Shown here piece by piece: positions 16,789-26,455 of a DNA stretch of 48,611 nucleotides. Source of the stretch: Duncaniella muris (lineage in GTDB: Bacteria > Bacteroidota > Bacteroidia > Bacteroidales > Muribaculaceae). The notes under the pieces were generated by a model, which worked only from the letters and a program-made list of their open reading frames with translations, did not search any database and was not told where the DNA came from. Each line of letters starts with the position of its first letter. The first letter of the stretch is position 1. The stretch is from contig NZ_PUEC01000026.1 in the NCBI RefSeq assembly GCF_003024805.1, positions 1-48,611 on the forward strand, given 5' to 3'. The position numbers and the translations under genes are program-made.

Positions 16789-18746
16789 GCGATATCATCC
16801 GCCTTCTCCCCGACTCCGTGGCCAACCAGATTGCCGCCGGAGAAGTGATCCAGCGCCCCGCATCAGTCATCAAAGAGCTTGTAGAGAACTCAATCGACGC
16901 CGGAGCCACCTCCGTCACCATCATTCTCAAAGATGCCGGACGCACACTCATCCAGGTGATCGACGACGGCTGCGGCATGAGCGACACCGACGCCCGTCTC
17001 GCCTTCGAACGCCACGCCACTTCGAAAATAAGCCGCGCCGACGACCTTTTCAGCCTCTCTACAATGGGTTTCCGAGGCGAAGCCCTGGCCTCGATCGCAG
17101 CCATAGCCCAGGTTGACCTGCGCACAATGCTCAAAGGCGAGAGCGTAGGCACCCGCCTGACCATCAGCGGATCAAAGGTAGAGAGCCAGAAGCCCGAAGC
17201 CTGCGCGCCGGGAAGCAACCTGATGGTCAAAAACCTGTTTTTCAACGTGCCCGCACGCCGCAAGTTTCTAAAGAAAGACTCCGTTGAACTCAGCAACATC
17301 ATGCGCGAGTTCGAACGCCTCGCGCTTGTCAACATCGGCGTGGACTTCACCCTGATCAGCAACGACACTACCCTCCACGCCCTGCGCCGCGCATCGCTCA
17401 AACAACGCATCGCCGACCTTTTCGGCAAATCGCTCGGAAAGCAGATCATACCCGTAGAGACCGACACCTCGATTGTCCGCATCAACGGCTTCATCGGACT
17501 GCCCGAAAACGCCCGCAAGCGCAATCCGCTGCAATATTTCATGGTCAACGGCCGCAACATGCGCCACCCCTACTTCCACAAGGCCATCATGCAGTGCTAC
17601 GAACGCCTGATTCCCGCCGACGAGCAGCCCAACTACTTCATAAATCTCACCGTCGATCCGGAGACTATCGACGTCAACATCCATCCGACCAAAAACGAAA
17701 TCAAGTTCGAGAACGAACAGCCTATATGGCAGATACTCAGCGCCGCCGTGCGCGAGTCGCTCGGACGCTTCAACGCCGCGCCGGCCATTGACTTCGACGT
17801 GGAAGACGCTCCGGAGATACCGGCCTTCGTGCCAGACACAAGCGCTACCCACGAGGTGGAACTTGACGACAGCTACAACCCCTTCGCCCAGAGCTCAGGC
17901 GGAACTCGGAGAGTGTCGAAAATGTCGGCCATCGCCGATGACCAGGAGCCCTATTCCCCATTCGCCCCCTCAGGCGACACAGCTGACAGCCCGTCATTCC
18001 GGACCGCAGACCCGTCGGCCCCCCGGCAGCCGCAGACCCGCCGGCGGAGCTCCAACTTCCAGGACTGGGAAAAACTCTATGACGACTTCATCAAAAAACG
18101 CGATGACGGCTATGCCTCGATGGTCGAAAGCAAAGTCAATCTCCCGGAAGCCGAAAGCGAGCTTGAGATGGAGAGCGGAGAAGTGACATCGGCCACCCTG
18201 CAGCTCAAAAACTCCTACATTCTGACCCCCTCGCGCGACGGACTGATGGTGATCGACCAGCACCGCGCCCACAAACGCATACTCTACGAGACATATCTCT
18301 CCAAGGCCCGCGAACACAGCTTCGTCTGCCAGAACACCATGTTTCCGGAGACCGTAGAGCTGTCAGCCGCGCAGAACGCCGTGCTCGCCGGCATAGCCCC
18401 CGAACTCGAAAACCTCGGATTCAGCATATCGCCCCTCGGCGACAACACCTGGAGCATCATGGGCATACCCTCGATTCTCAAAGACGCCAATCCGCGCGAC
18501 ACCCTGCTCGGAATGATCGAAAACATCACCGACAGCGGCGAAGACCTTGCCACAGGACTTCAGGAACGTCTGGCCATGTCGATGGCCCGCAGCAGCGCCA
18601 TCAAGCGCGGACAGGCTCTGAGCGCCGCCGAGATGGACAAGCTCATCAGCGACCTCTTCCGCCTGACCTCGCCCGGACTGACCCCCGAAGGCAACACAGT
18701 GTTCACCATCATCAAGCTCGATGACATCTCAAAACTCCTTGGCTGA
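16785..18746 (+). CDS. mutL: DNA mismatch repair protein MutL
   Basis: The 653-aa protein has the GHKL ATPase motifs NQIAAGEV and ELVENSIDAGA, DDGCGM, and GFRGEAL in the N-terminal 110 residues. A transducer domain and a long Pro/Ser linker (about 355-425) follow, then a C-terminal dimerisation domain. The endonuclease motif DQHA(X2)E(X4)E reads DQHRAHKRILYE from residue 491, so the A and first E are replaced. The usual CPHGRP segment reads TPEGNTVF. The C-terminal metal site is therefore degenerate, as I recall for other Bacteroidetes. MutL couples mismatch recognition by MutS to excision. The start is fixed by the SD sequence and the 4-bp overlap with the OstA-like gene. Confidence 0.97.
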   Translation: MSDIIRLLPDSVANQIAAGEVIQRPASVIKELVENSIDAGATSVTIILKDAGRTLIQVIDDGCGMSDTDARLAFERHATSKISRADDLFSLSTMGFRGEALASIAAIAQVDLRTMLKGESVGTRLTISGSKVESQKPEACAPGSNLMVKNLFFNVPARRKFLKKDSVELSNIMREFERLALVNIGVDFTLISNDTTLHALRRASLKQRIADLFGKSLGKQIIPVETDTSIVRINGFIGLPENARKRNPLQYFMVNGRNMRHPYFHKAIMQCYERLIPADEQPNYFINLTVDPETIDVNIHPTKNEIKFENEQPIWQILSAAVRESLGRFNAAPAIDFDVEDAPEIPAFVPDTSATHEVELDDSYNPFAQSSGGTRRVSKMSAIADDQEPYSPFAPSGDTADSPSFRTADPSAPRQPQTRRRSSNFQDWEKLYDDFIKKRDDGYASMVESKVNLPEAESELEMESGEVTSATLQLKNSYILTPSRDGLMVIDQHRAHKRILYETYLSKAREHSFVCQNTMFPETVELSAAQNAVLAGIAPELENLGFSISPLGDNTWSIMGIPSILKDANPRDTLLGMIENITDSGEDLATGLQERLAMSMARSSAIKRGQALSAAEMDKLISDLFRLTSPGLTPEGNTVFTIIKLDDISKLLG

Positions 18747-18753
18747 CAAGACT

Positions 18754-19974
18754 ATGACTGACGCGCTGAAAAGAATGGCCATCATGATCGCAGCCATGCT
18801 CCTGAGCCTGGCCGCCTCGGCGCAGCTCCCCTCGGAGACTCCGCGCATCTCGCTGCTGACCGCCCATGCAGGCGCGGAGATCTACCAGCTCGAAGGCCAC
18901 ACGGCTCTGCGCATCGTCCACCCCGACCGCGGAGACTACGTGGTCAACTGGGGGCTTTTCGACTTCGCCGCCCCAAACTTCGTCTACCGCTTCGTCAAAG
19001 GCGAGACCGACTATCTGGCCGGAGCCGCATCCACCGACCGTTTTCTTGAAATCTACCGCCGCGAAGGGCGCAAGGTGGTGGAGCAGACGCTTGATCTCAC
19101 CCCGGAGGAAGCTCTCAGAGTGGTAGAGCTTACCGACCTGAATCTCAGACCTGAAAACCGCGTCTACCGCTACAACTACGTGCTTGACAACTGCGCCACC
19201 CGTCCCCTGGCCGTCATAGAGAAGGCCATAGGCGACAGCCTGCGGTTCAGTTTCGACGGGCTCAGGCGCGAACCGTCGTTCCGCGAGGCCATGCGCTCGT
19301 ATCACCGCGACTATCCCTGGTATCAGTTCGGCATAGACCTCGCCCTCGGAAGCGGCATAGACCGCCCCATAAGCCTGCGCGAGGAAGCTTTCGCCCCTGT
19401 GAAACTCGAACTTATGCTCGAACAGGCCACCCGGCCTGACGGACGGCGCATAGCCGCCCCGGCCGTCTGCCTTGTCAGGGAAAAAGACGGAAGAGTGCTG
19501 CTTCCCCCCACTCCGTGGTATCTCGGCCCGATGTTCTGGAGCCTCGTGGTGCTCGCACTGGCCCTCGTAGTCTCCGCCGGGCAGCTCAGAAGCCGCCGGC
19601 GCACCGCCGCAAGCCGCATTTTCGACAGCATCTACTTCACGCTGCTCGGTCTGACGGGCTGCGTCATAGCCTTTCTGGTCTTAGTCTCGGTCCATGAGGC
19701 CACCTCGCCCAACTGGCTGTTTCTCTGGATCAACCCCCTGTGTCTGACCGCCGCAGTGGCCGTCTGGTCAAAAAGACTTGAAAAGTTGTCGGTCTGCTAT
19801 CAATTTGTTAACTTTGCACTCCTGATGGCACTCGCAGTAATTCTGCTCTGCGGAGTGCAGTCGCCCAACCCGGCCTTCATCCCCCTCATGGCGGCTGACG
19901 GCGTCAGGGCTCTGACCACCATATACACCTACTACCGAAACCGCCGATGTCAGCACGCAAAAGCCACCCGATAA
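18754..19974 (+). CDS. DUF4105 domain membrane protein
   Basis: The product has about 406 aa from the ATG at 18754. An in-frame ATG at 18721 would add 11 residues and overlap mutL; I prefer 18754 because the signal peptide (MAIMIAAMLLSLAASAQ) follows directly. The N-terminal half matches DUF4105: ISLLTAHAGAEIYQLEGHTALRI, VVNWGLFDF, then YRYNYVLDNCATRP with a conserved Asn-Cys pair typical of this NlpC/P60-related periplasmic domain. The C-terminal half has about four membrane helices (from FWSLVVLALALVVSAG). The domain suggests a thiol hydrolase acting on the envelope, but substrate and role are unknown. It overlaps the next gene by 28 bp. Confidence 0.8.
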   Translation: MTDALKRMAIMIAAMLLSLAASAQLPSETPRISLLTAHAGAEIYQLEGHTALRIVHPDRGDYVVNWGLFDFAAPNFVYRFVKGETDYLAGAASTDRFLEIYRREGRKVVEQTLDLTPEEALRVVELTDLNLRPENRVYRYNYVLDNCATRPLAVIEKAIGDSLRFSFDGLRREPSFREAMRSYHRDYPWYQFGIDLALGSGIDRPISLREEAFAPVKLELMLEQATRPDGRRIAAPAVCLVREKDGRVLLPPTPWYLGPMFWSLVVLALALVVSAGQLRSRRRTAASRIFDSIYFTLLGLTGCVIAFLVLVSVHEATSPNWLFLWINPLCLTAAVAVWSKRLEKLSVCYQFVNFALLMALAVILLCGVQSPNPAFIPLMAADGVRALTTIYTYYRNRRCQHAKATR

Positions 19975-21593
19975 GCACCCGGCTTGCCTCAGTGCTCGTT
20001 GTCTCACTCGCGACAATGGGCATTCTCGCCCACGCTCAGCAGACAGCACCCCGCCCCGCCACCGCCCAGCGCCCGCAGCTCGTGGTCGGCATCTTCGTGG
20101 AGGGCCTTTCTGCCGACTACATCAACCTGCTCCGCGACAACTTCGGCAAAGACGGCTTCAACCGTTTCATCCGTGACGGCGTCAGCATCGAGAACGTGGA
20201 CTTCGGTCCCGGCATCGACGCCACGGCCGCCACAGCCATGCTGATGACAGGCGCCGCCCCTGGAGTCAACGGCATACCCGCCGCAAGGGTCTGGGACAAC
20301 AACACGAAATCAGACTACCCGATACTGCTCGATCCGGCCAAGATAGGCAATTTCACCGACGAAACCTTCTCGCCGGGAGCGCTGAAAGTATCGACCGTCA
20401 GCGACGAGGTGCGCATCTCGGACGGCGGTCTGGGTCTGGTCCACTCGGTGGCACCCGACGCCCAGGTGGCCATCATCCTCGCCGGCCACGCCGGCAACAG
20501 CGGCTTTTGGCTCAACGACACGAACGGCAAATGGTGCACATCGACCTTCTACCGCGACGTGCCCGCCGCCATAGCCAAACGCAACTACGGAGTGACGCTG
20601 GCCTCGCGCCTCGACACCCTGGCCTGGACACCCTCTATGGCGCTTGACCGCTATCCTGACCTGCCCGACTACAAGAAACTATACCCCTTCCGCCATACCT
20701 TCCCCGCGCGTGAGACCGACCGCTTCAAAGCCTTCAAGACCTCGGCGCCGGGCAACCGCGAAGTGGCCGCCATAGGCCTCGACTACATCACGTCGCTGAA
20801 ACTCGGCACCCGCGGAGTCACTGACATGCTCAACCTCGGCTTCAACGTGTCGCCCTATCAATACGGACGCGAGGCCGACAACCGCATCGAGACAATGGAC
20901 GCCTATCTGCGTCTCGACTCCGACATAGCCCACATAGTCCGCGCCGTGGAGAAAGGTCCCGGCATGGCCAATTCGGTGATCTTCATAGCCGGCACCCCGG
21001 CCCCGACCGGCGGAAAGCGTGACGAAGAGCGCTGGAACATACCTTCAGGCCAGTTCTCGCCCCGCAAGGCCACATCGCTGCTCAACATGTATCTCATGGC
21101 CATCCACGGCAACGGAGACTACGTGAGCGGCTATCACAACGGCTACTTCTTCCTCAACCGCAAACTTCTGAAAGACCGCAATATAGACGAGAGCTCAATA
21201 CGCCGGGAAGCGGCAGACTTCCTTGCGCGCATGAGCGGAGTCAGCGCAGTCTACACCCTCGACGATATCATGGCGCGCCGCGCGGGCGACGAACCCCTGG
21301 CCCTGCAGCGCAACACATCGCCCGTCCATGCCGGCGACCTCCTTGTGATGGTCAACCCCGGCTGGGAGATTTCCGATTCGGCGGACGATGAAGTGAACAA
21401 AACACAGAATCCGGTCGTTAGATGCGTGGCGACAACCTCGCCCGTCTATATTCTCGCGCCCGCGGTCAGCACGCAGAGCATCGACTCGACAGTCGACGCA
21501 CGGGCCATAGCCCCGACTGTCACCCGCCTGCTCCGCATCAGGTCGCCCAACGCGGCCTCGGTGCCCCCGATCCGCCTTTCGGCCGTGCGCTGA
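19947..21593 (+). CDS. Alkaline-phosphatase-superfamily protein, probably with altered active site
   Basis: The 548-aa exported protein (signal peptide [16 protein letters not shown]) is related to type I phosphodiesterase/PafA-like proteins: [21 protein letters not shown], the block ATAAMLMTG-like region near 92-102, and GVNGIPA. The usual metal-binding Asp in the first strand is Glu52 (VEGLS), and I cannot find the SDHG metal motif; the expected place reads [11 protein letters not shown]. It may be a pseudoenzyme or bind a ligand without hydrolysis. The ATG at 19947 lies inside the DUF4105 gene; the signal peptide follows it at a normal distance. secA starts 73 bp downstream. Confidence 0.72.
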   Translation: MSARKSHPISTRLASVLVVSLATMGILAHAQQTAPRPATAQRPQLVVGIFVEGLSADYINLLRDNFGKDGFNRFIRDGVSIENVDFGPGIDATAATAMLMTGAAPGVNGIPAARVWDNNTKSDYPILLDPAKIGNFTDETFSPGALKVSTVSDEVRISDGGLGLVHSVAPDAQVAIILAGHAGNSGFWLNDTNGKWCTSTFYRDVPAAIAKRNYGVTLASRLDTLAWTPSMALDRYPDLPDYKKLYPFRHTFPARETDRFKAFKTSAPGNREVAAIGLDYITSLKLGTRGVTDMLNLGFNVSPYQYGREADNRIETMDAYLRLDSDIAHIVRAVEKGPGMANSVIFIAGTPAPTGGKRDEERWNIPSGQFSPRKATSLLNMYLMAIHGNGDYVSGYHNGYFFLNRKLLKDRNIDESSIRREAADFLARMSGVSAVYTLDDIMARRAGDEPLALQRNTSPVHAGDLLVMVNPGWEISDSADDEVNKTQNPVVRCVATTSPVYILAPAVSTQSIDSTVDARAIAPTVTRLLRIRSPNAASVPPIRLSAVR

Positions 21594-21666
21594 CCGCACA
21601 CACGCCCCCATTCTCTCCCCCTCCTTTTTTTCATCACTCTTTCAGAAAACAAACTTCATCATCAAT

Positions 21667-24600
21667 ATGTCTTTACAATCATTTCTCACCAAGATTTTTG
21701 GCAACAAATCGACCCGCGACCTCAAGGAGATCGAGCCAATTGTAAAAAAAATCGAGGCTTTTGAGCCTGAGGTGAAACAACTTAGCATAGACCAGCTGCG
21801 CGAGCGCATCCAGAACGTGCGCGACGACATCCGCCAGGCCATAACCGCCGAGCAGGAGGAAAACGCCCGCCTCAAGGTTGAAGTGGAAGAACTTCCATTT
21901 GACGAGCGTCAGCCGGTCTGGGACAAGATCGACCGCAACGAGAAGACCATGCTCGACACGATCGAGGACAAGCTCAACCAGCATCTGCCCGAAGTCTTCG
22001 CAGTGGTCCGCGAGACAGCCGCCCGCTTTGCGGCCAACGAGACCATAGTGGTCAAGGCCACCGAGCTTGACCGCGAACTGGCCGCCCAGGGCAAGGACTT
22101 CGTAAGCATCGACGGCGACAACGCCATCTGGAAAAACCACTGGCTCGCCGGCGGCAACGAAATCATCTGGGACATGATCCACTACCGCGTGCAGCTCATA
22201 GGCGGTATAGTGCTCCATCAAGGCAAGATAGCCGAGATGGCTACCGGTGAAGGCAAGACCCTCGTGGCTACCCTCCCGGTGTTCCTGCGCTCGCTCTCAG
22301 GCCGCGGAGTCCACGTGGTGACCGTCAACGACTACCTCTCCAAGCGTGACTCGGAGTGGATGGGTCCGCTCTACATGTTCCACGGATCGACTGTGGACTG
22401 CATAGACAAGCACCAGCCCAACACCGCCGCGCGCCGCGCCGCCTACAACTGTGACATCACTTTCGGAACCAACAACGAGTTCGGTTTCGACTATCTGCGC
22501 GACAACATGGCCATGTCGCCCGCCGACATGGTGCAGCGCAAACACTACTATGCGATCGTCGACGAGGTCGACTCAGTGCTCATCGACGACGCCCGCACAC
22601 CGCTCATCATCTCCGGTCCGGTTCCCAAGGGCGACGACCAGCTCTTCGACCAGTACCGCCCCAACGTTGAGAAGGTGGTCGAGGCCCAGCGCCGTCTGGT
22701 CACCAAAATCCTTGCCGAAGCCAAGACCAAGATCGCTTCAGACGACAAGGAGACCCGCAAGGAAGGCGCCCTGCTTCTCTACCGTGCGTTCAAGGGCCTG
22801 CCAAAGAACGGCGCCCTCATCAAATTCCTCTCTCAGGAAGGCATGAAGAACCTCATGCTTGAGACCGAGGCCTACTATCTGCAGGACAACAAGCGCGAGA
22901 TGCCCAAGGTGACTGACCCGCTCTACTTCGTCATCGACGAGAAAAACCGCAGCGTGGAGCTGACCGACAAGGGTATCGACGAGCTGACCGGCAAGACTGA
23001 CGACCCGCAATTCTTCGTGCTCCCCGACATAGCATCGCAGCTTTCGGAGACCGAGCATATCGAGAACGCCGCCGAGCGCCAGCAGCGCAAAGACGAGCTG
23101 ATGCAGGACTATGCCGTGAAGGCCGAGCGCGTCCACACCGTCACCCAGCTTCTGAAGGCCTACACGCTCTTCGAGAAGGATGTGGAATACGTGATTGACG
23201 AAGGCAAGATCAAGATCGTCGACGAGCAGACAGGCCGTATCATGGAAGGCCGCCGCTACAGCGACGGTCTGCACCAGGCCATCGAGGCCAAGGAGCATGT
23301 GAAGGTCGAAGCCGCCACACAGACATTCGCCACCATCACTCTGCAGAACTACTTCCGCATGTATCACAAGCTTGCGGGCATGACCGGTACGGCCGAAACC
23401 GAAGCCGGCGAGTTCTGGGACATCTATAAGCTCGATGTTGTCACTATCCCGACCAACAAGCCGATAGCGCGCATCGACATGAACGACCGCGTCTACAAGA
23501 CCAAGAAGGAGAAATATGCCGCCGTTATCGAGGAGATCCAGGATCTCGTGTCGAAAGGCCGTCCGGTGCTCGTGGGCACCACTTCGGTTGAAATTTCCGA
23601 GCTTCTGAGCCGAATGCTTACCATGCGCCACATCCCCCACAACGTGCTCAACGCCAAGCTCCACCAGAAGGAGGCCGAGATCGTGGCCCATGCCGGCAAG
23701 AAAGGCATGGTGACCATAGCCACCAACATGGCGGGCCGCGGTACCGACATTAAGCTCACCCCTGAGGTGAAGGCTGCGGGCGGTCTGGCCATCATCGGCA
23801 CCGAGCGCCACGAATCGCGCCGCGTCGACCGCCAGCTGCGCGGCCGTTCAGGCCGTCAGGGCGACCCCGGATCATCGGTGTTCTACGTCTCGTTCGAAGA
23901 CCAGCTGATGCGTCTCTTCGCCACTGACCGTGTGATGAAGATGCTTGACACTCTCGGTCTGGAAGAGGGCGAGCGCATTGAGAGCGGCATGGTGACCAAC
24001 GCTATCGGCAACGCCCAGAAGCGTGTGGAGGAAAACAACTTCGGTATCCGCAAACGCCTGCTTGAGTATGACGACGTGATGAACAAGCAGCGTACCTATA
24101 TCTATAACCGCCGCCACCATGCCCTGCTTGGCGAACGCATCGGCATCGACATCGCCAACATGATGTGGGATATCATCGAGAACCTCGTCAACAACTACAG
24201 CCCGGCTGAATATGAAGAGCTGAGCATGGAGCTGCTGCGGGTGCTCACCATCGAGGCTCCTTTCACCGAGGAGGAATACCGCAACATGTCGAAGGAAGAC
24301 GCCATCGAGAAGATCCACACCGCTGCCCATGAGGCTTTTGACCGCAAGGGCCAGAGAATTCTCGACGTGGCTCAGCCGGTGATCACCGACTGCGTTGAAA
24401 ACCGTGGTTTCAAGGGCCGCATCGCGGTTCCGATGACTGACGGCAAGCGATTCTTCAATCTGGTGGTAGATATCGACGAGGCTTACCGTACGGGCTGCAA
24501 GTCGATCGTCAAGGAATGGCACAAGGCTGTGCTGCTTGTGAGCATCGACGAGCTTTGGAAAGAGCATCTCCGCGAGCTCGACCAGCTGCGCCAGAGTGTG

Positions 24601-25077
24601 CAGAATGCGTCATACGAGCAGAAGGATCCGCTGGTGATCTATAAGGTAGAGTCGTTCCATCTCTTCGAGGCTATGCTCAACAATCTTAACGTTAAGGCTA
24701 TGGCGACTCTGATGCGCGGCCAGATCTATGTGCAGCAGCCGGCTCCACAGCAGGCGGCTCCGGCGGAGAATGCCGAGGGTGAGGCAGCACAGGCCGAGGC
24801 CGAGGGCGCAGAGGCTCCCCGTCAGCAGACTGAGGCCCCCAGGCCGCAGCCTAAGGTTGAGCGCGCTATGCCTGAACGTGCGAACGATTATTCGAAATAC
24901 CGCGCAAGCCGCGAGAATCTGCCAGGCGAGGCCGCTCAGCGTGCGGCAGCCCAGGGTGCCGGTCAGCAGCGTGTGGCGCCTCAGCCGGTGAAGGCCGGTC
25001 CGCGCATCAACCGCAATGATCCCTGTCCCTGCGGTTCGGGCAAGAAGTATAAGAACTGTCACGGCAAGGGTCTCTGA
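21667..25077 (+). CDS. secA: Preprotein translocase ATPase SecA
   Basis: The 1136-aa motor drives preproteins through SecYEG. Walker A is MATGEGKT (about 190-197) and the DEAD-like Walker B is [20 protein letters not shown]. The preprotein-crosslinking domain, NBD2 ([24 protein letters not shown]) and helical scaffold follow. A variable Ala/Gln/Glu-rich linker (about 1020-1110) precedes the C-terminal zinc finger [13 protein letters not shown] (from residue 1120) that contacts SecB/lipids. It is longer than Proteobacterial SecA (about 900 aa) but ordinary for Bacteroidetes. A perfect 10-bp terminator stem follows (25132-25163). Codons favour GAG and AAG, in contrast to GAA and AAA in valS, and local GC skew moves from negative to positive within this gene. 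Confidence 0.98.
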   Translation: MSLQSFLTKIFGNKSTRDLKEIEPIVKKIEAFEPEVKQLSIDQLRERIQNVRDDIRQAITAEQEENARLKVEVEELPFDERQPVWDKIDRNEKTMLDTIEDKLNQHLPEVFAVVRETAARFAANETIVVKATELDRELAAQGKDFVSIDGDNAIWKNHWLAGGNEIIWDMIHYRVQLIGGIVLHQGKIAEMATGEGKTLVATLPVFLRSLSGRGVHVVTVNDYLSKRDSEWMGPLYMFHGSTVDCIDKHQPNTAARRAAYNCDITFGTNNEFGFDYLRDNMAMSPADMVQRKHYYAIVDEVDSVLIDDARTPLIISGPVPKGDDQLFDQYRPNVEKVVEAQRRLVTKILAEAKTKIASDDKETRKEGALLLYRAFKGLPKNGALIKFLSQEGMKNLMLETEAYYLQDNKREMPKVTDPLYFVIDEKNRSVELTDKGIDELTGKTDDPQFFVLPDIASQLSETEHIENAAERQQRKDELMQDYAVKAERVHTVTQLLKAYTLFEKDVEYVIDEGKIKIVDEQTGRIMEGRRYSDGLHQAIEAKEHVKVEAATQTFATITLQNYFRMYHKLAGMTGTAETEAGEFWDIYKLDVVTIPTNKPIARIDMNDRVYKTKKEKYAAVIEEIQDLVSKGRPVLVGTTSVEISELLSRMLTMRHIPHNVLNAKLHQKEAEIVAHAGKKGMVTIATNMAGRGTDIKLTPEVKAAGGLAIIGTERHESRRVDRQLRGRSGRQGDPGSSVFYVSFEDQLMRLFATDRVMKMLDTLGLEEGERIESGMVTNAIGNAQKRVEENNFGIRKRLLEYDDVMNKQRTYIYNRRHHALLGERIGIDIANMMWDIIENLVNNYSPAEYEELSMELLRVLTIEAPFTEEEYRNMSKEDAIEKIHTAAHEAFDRKGQRILDVAQPVITDCVENRGFKGRIAVPMTDGKRFFNLVVDIDEAYRTGCKSIVKEWHKAVLLVSIDELWKEHLRELDQLRQSVQNASYEQKDPLVIYKVESFHLFEAMLNNLNVKAMATLMRGQIYVQQPAPQQAAPAENAEGEAAQAEAEGAEAPRQQTEAPRPQPKVERAMPERANDYSKYRASRENLPGEAAQRAAAQGAGQQRVAPQPVKAGPRINRNDPCPCGSGKKYKNCHGKGL

Positions 25078-25131
25078 CCCCGGTGCCGGCGGCTGCCATG
25101 CGGCGGCCCAGACTTAGAATAAACAAGTATT

Positions 25132-25170
25132 GCAGGGGCGCTTCTGAACTGATGCGCCCCTGCCTTATAA
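25132..25170 (+). terminator. secA terminator
   Basis: GCAGGGGCGC (25132-25141) and GCGCCCCTGC (25154-25163) form a perfect 10-bp stem with a 12-nt loop, followed by CTTATAA. Confidence 0.8.
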
Positions 25171-25190
25171 AATAAACCGCTAAACTATCC

Positions 25191-25568
25191 ATGATGAAAA
25201 AACTTTTGTTTTCAGTGCTTATAGCCGCCAGTGTGGTTTCGGTCTCATGCACGAAGCGCGTGGAGGGTATTCTGCGCGAGGAGCCTGCCGAGATTTCAAA
25301 GAAGGAGGCTGTGAAGATCAGATCTTATTATGAGGAGCAGCTCGCTACGGCTGAGGCTCTGCTTAACGATGGCAAGACGGCTGAGCTTGAGGCTTACCTG
25401 AAGGGCCCGGATTGGGCTCTTGCCGAGCGCTGCCACAGCAAACTCACCCAACTCCCCCCGGAACTGGCTACAGAGATGAATATAGCCGGTCTGGAGATAA
25501 ATTTCGTGGCCTTTGTCAATAAGGTTATCGAGAAGGGTATTCCTCTGAGGGAAGTGGAGGAGGAGTGA
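25191..25568 (+). CDS. Small putative lipoprotein
   Basis: The 125-aa protein starts with MMKK, a hydrophobic core and the lipobox SVSC (Cys20). The mature part is short, charged and helical (EEPAEISKKEAVKIRSYYEEQLATAEALLNDG, then PPELATEMNIAGLEINFVAFVNKVIEKG). I do not recognise a family with confidence. Either of the two tandem ATGs could be used. No promoter box is visible in the 27 bp after the secA terminator stem. The gene ends directly at the start of the 9-bp inverted repeat array, whose first bases GAGAGGCTTGGGAG follow the TGA. Confidence 0.7.
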   Translation: MMKKLLFSVLIAASVVSVSCTKRVEGILREEPAEISKKEAVKIRSYYEEQLATAEALLNDGKTAELEAYLKGPDWALAERCHSKLTQLPPELATEMNIAGLEINFVAFVNKVIEKGIPLREVEEE

Positions 25569-25770
25569 GAGGCTTGGGAGAGCTTTTTTGAGAGCTCTGG
25601 GAGGCCTTTTTGAGAGCTCTGGGAGAGCTGGGAGAACTGGGAGTTCTGAGAATCTTTTTTGAAAGCTCTGAGAGCTCCCAAAGCACCCAAAGCTCCCAGC
25701 TCTCCCAGAGCTCCCAAAGCTCCCAGAACTCCCAAAGCTCCCAGAACTCCCAAAAACTCCCAACTCTCCC
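25569..25770. repeat. Large inverted array of 9-bp repeats
   Basis: The left arm is G-rich on the plus strand. It has two copies of a longer block (CTTTTTGAGAGCTCTGGGAG type) and then period-9 units CTGGGAGAG, CTGGGAGAA, CTGGGAGTT and CTGAGAATC (25619-25654). After a TTTTTTGAAAGCTCTG spacer, the right arm is the complementary C-rich type: AGAGCTCCC (25671-25679) then ten more units such as AAAGCTCCC and AGAACTCCC alternating to 25770, one of them 10 bp. The two arms can pair into a long imperfect hairpin. The right arm translates as repeated SSQ if read in frame, but this is probably not coding. Confidence 0.9.
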
Positions 25771-25813
25771 CAAAAATAAAAACTTCAAACCTATCCTAAA
25801 AAATTCAATTATC

Positions 25814-26371
25814 ATGCAATCTTCCTTTCTTCCTCAACGTGGTCATTACAAAAGCCTGATCGTCTATCAGAAGGCTGAGTGTATCTATGATGTCACTTAT
25901 ATGTTTGCCCACCGTTTTCTGTCAAGAGGTGACAGGACTGTCGATCAGATGATTCAGGCGGCGCGATCGGGCAAACAGAATATCGCTGAGGGCTGTGCGG
26001 CTTCGTCTACTTCACGCGAGACTGAAATCAAGCTTTATAATGTCGCCAAGGCGAGCCTCCAGGAGCTGTTGGCGGACTATGAGGACTTTCTGCGTGTCAG
26101 AAGCCTGTGCCAGTGGGAACTGTCTGACCCTCGAAGCATACGCACCAGAAAGGGATGCTCTGAGCACTGCGATTCCGCTTTCTATCGCAATTCACTGCAA
26201 AATTCAAGCGAGGAGACTATCGCAAATATAGCCATAACTCTGATTCATCAGGTGGATATTCTTCTCCACCGTCTCATCGAACGGGCCAAAAAGAATTTCC
26301 TTGAAGAAGGCGGTATCAGAGAACAAATGACCCGCCACAGACTGGAATATCGCAAAAACAATCCAAAATAA
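25814..26371 (+). CDS. Four-helix-bundle (23S rRNA intervening-sequence/S23-type) protein
   Basis: The 185-aa protein begins at ATG 25814 (MQSSFLPQRGHYKSL). The frame is open further upstream through the 9-bp array, but that stretch is SSQ repeats and unlikely to be translated. The core LIVYQKAECIYDVTYMFAHRFL, QMIQAARSGKQNIAEGCAAS, ETEIKLYNVAKASLQELLADYEDFL is the four-helix bundle family first described inside 23S rRNA intervening sequences; related small proteins include the Avd factor of diversity-generating retroelements. A C-terminal extension (ETIANIAITLIHQVDILLHRLIERA) resembles the suffix domain of long versions. Function is unknown. GC content is visibly lower than in neighbours. A 14-bp terminator stem follows. 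Confidence 0.85.
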   Translation: MQSSFLPQRGHYKSLIVYQKAECIYDVTYMFAHRFLSRGDRTVDQMIQAARSGKQNIAEGCAASSTSRETEIKLYNVAKASLQELLADYEDFLRVRSLCQWELSDPRSIRTRKGCSEHCDSAFYRNSLQNSSEETIANIAITLIHQVDILLHRLIERAKKNFLEEGGIREQMTRHRLEYRKNNPK

Positions 26372-26394
26372 GAATTCAATACCGCTATAAATGA

Positions 26395-26434
26395 CAAGAG
26401 GGAAAGCTCAGTTTTAAGCTTTCCCTCTTGTTTT
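26395..26434. terminator. Bidirectional terminator between convergent genes
   Basis: CAAGAGGGAAAGCT (26395-26408) and AGCTTTCCCTCTTG (26417-26430) form a perfect 14-bp stem with an 8-nt loop. TTTTCT follows on the plus strand. It serves the four-helix-bundle gene and perhaps the opposing lipoprotein gene. Confidence 0.88.
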
Positions 26435-26455
26435 CTATAATACTAATTCTATTTC

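Noticed and set aside
25671-25770. CRISPR array
   Set aside because: The units are 9 bp without spacers and the array is matched by an inverted partner; no cas gene is near.
25610-25813. Upstream start for the four-helix-bundle protein through the repeats
   Set aside because: The added residues are SSQ repeats plus a Lys/Asn-rich stretch with no family match; ATG 25814 gives the normal N-terminus. Kept only as a finding to test.
25078-26455. oriC with a DnaA box cluster at the skew switch
   Set aside because: I found no TTATCCACA-like boxes in the intergenic stretches near 25-26 kb and no dnaA; only the skew itself supports an origin.
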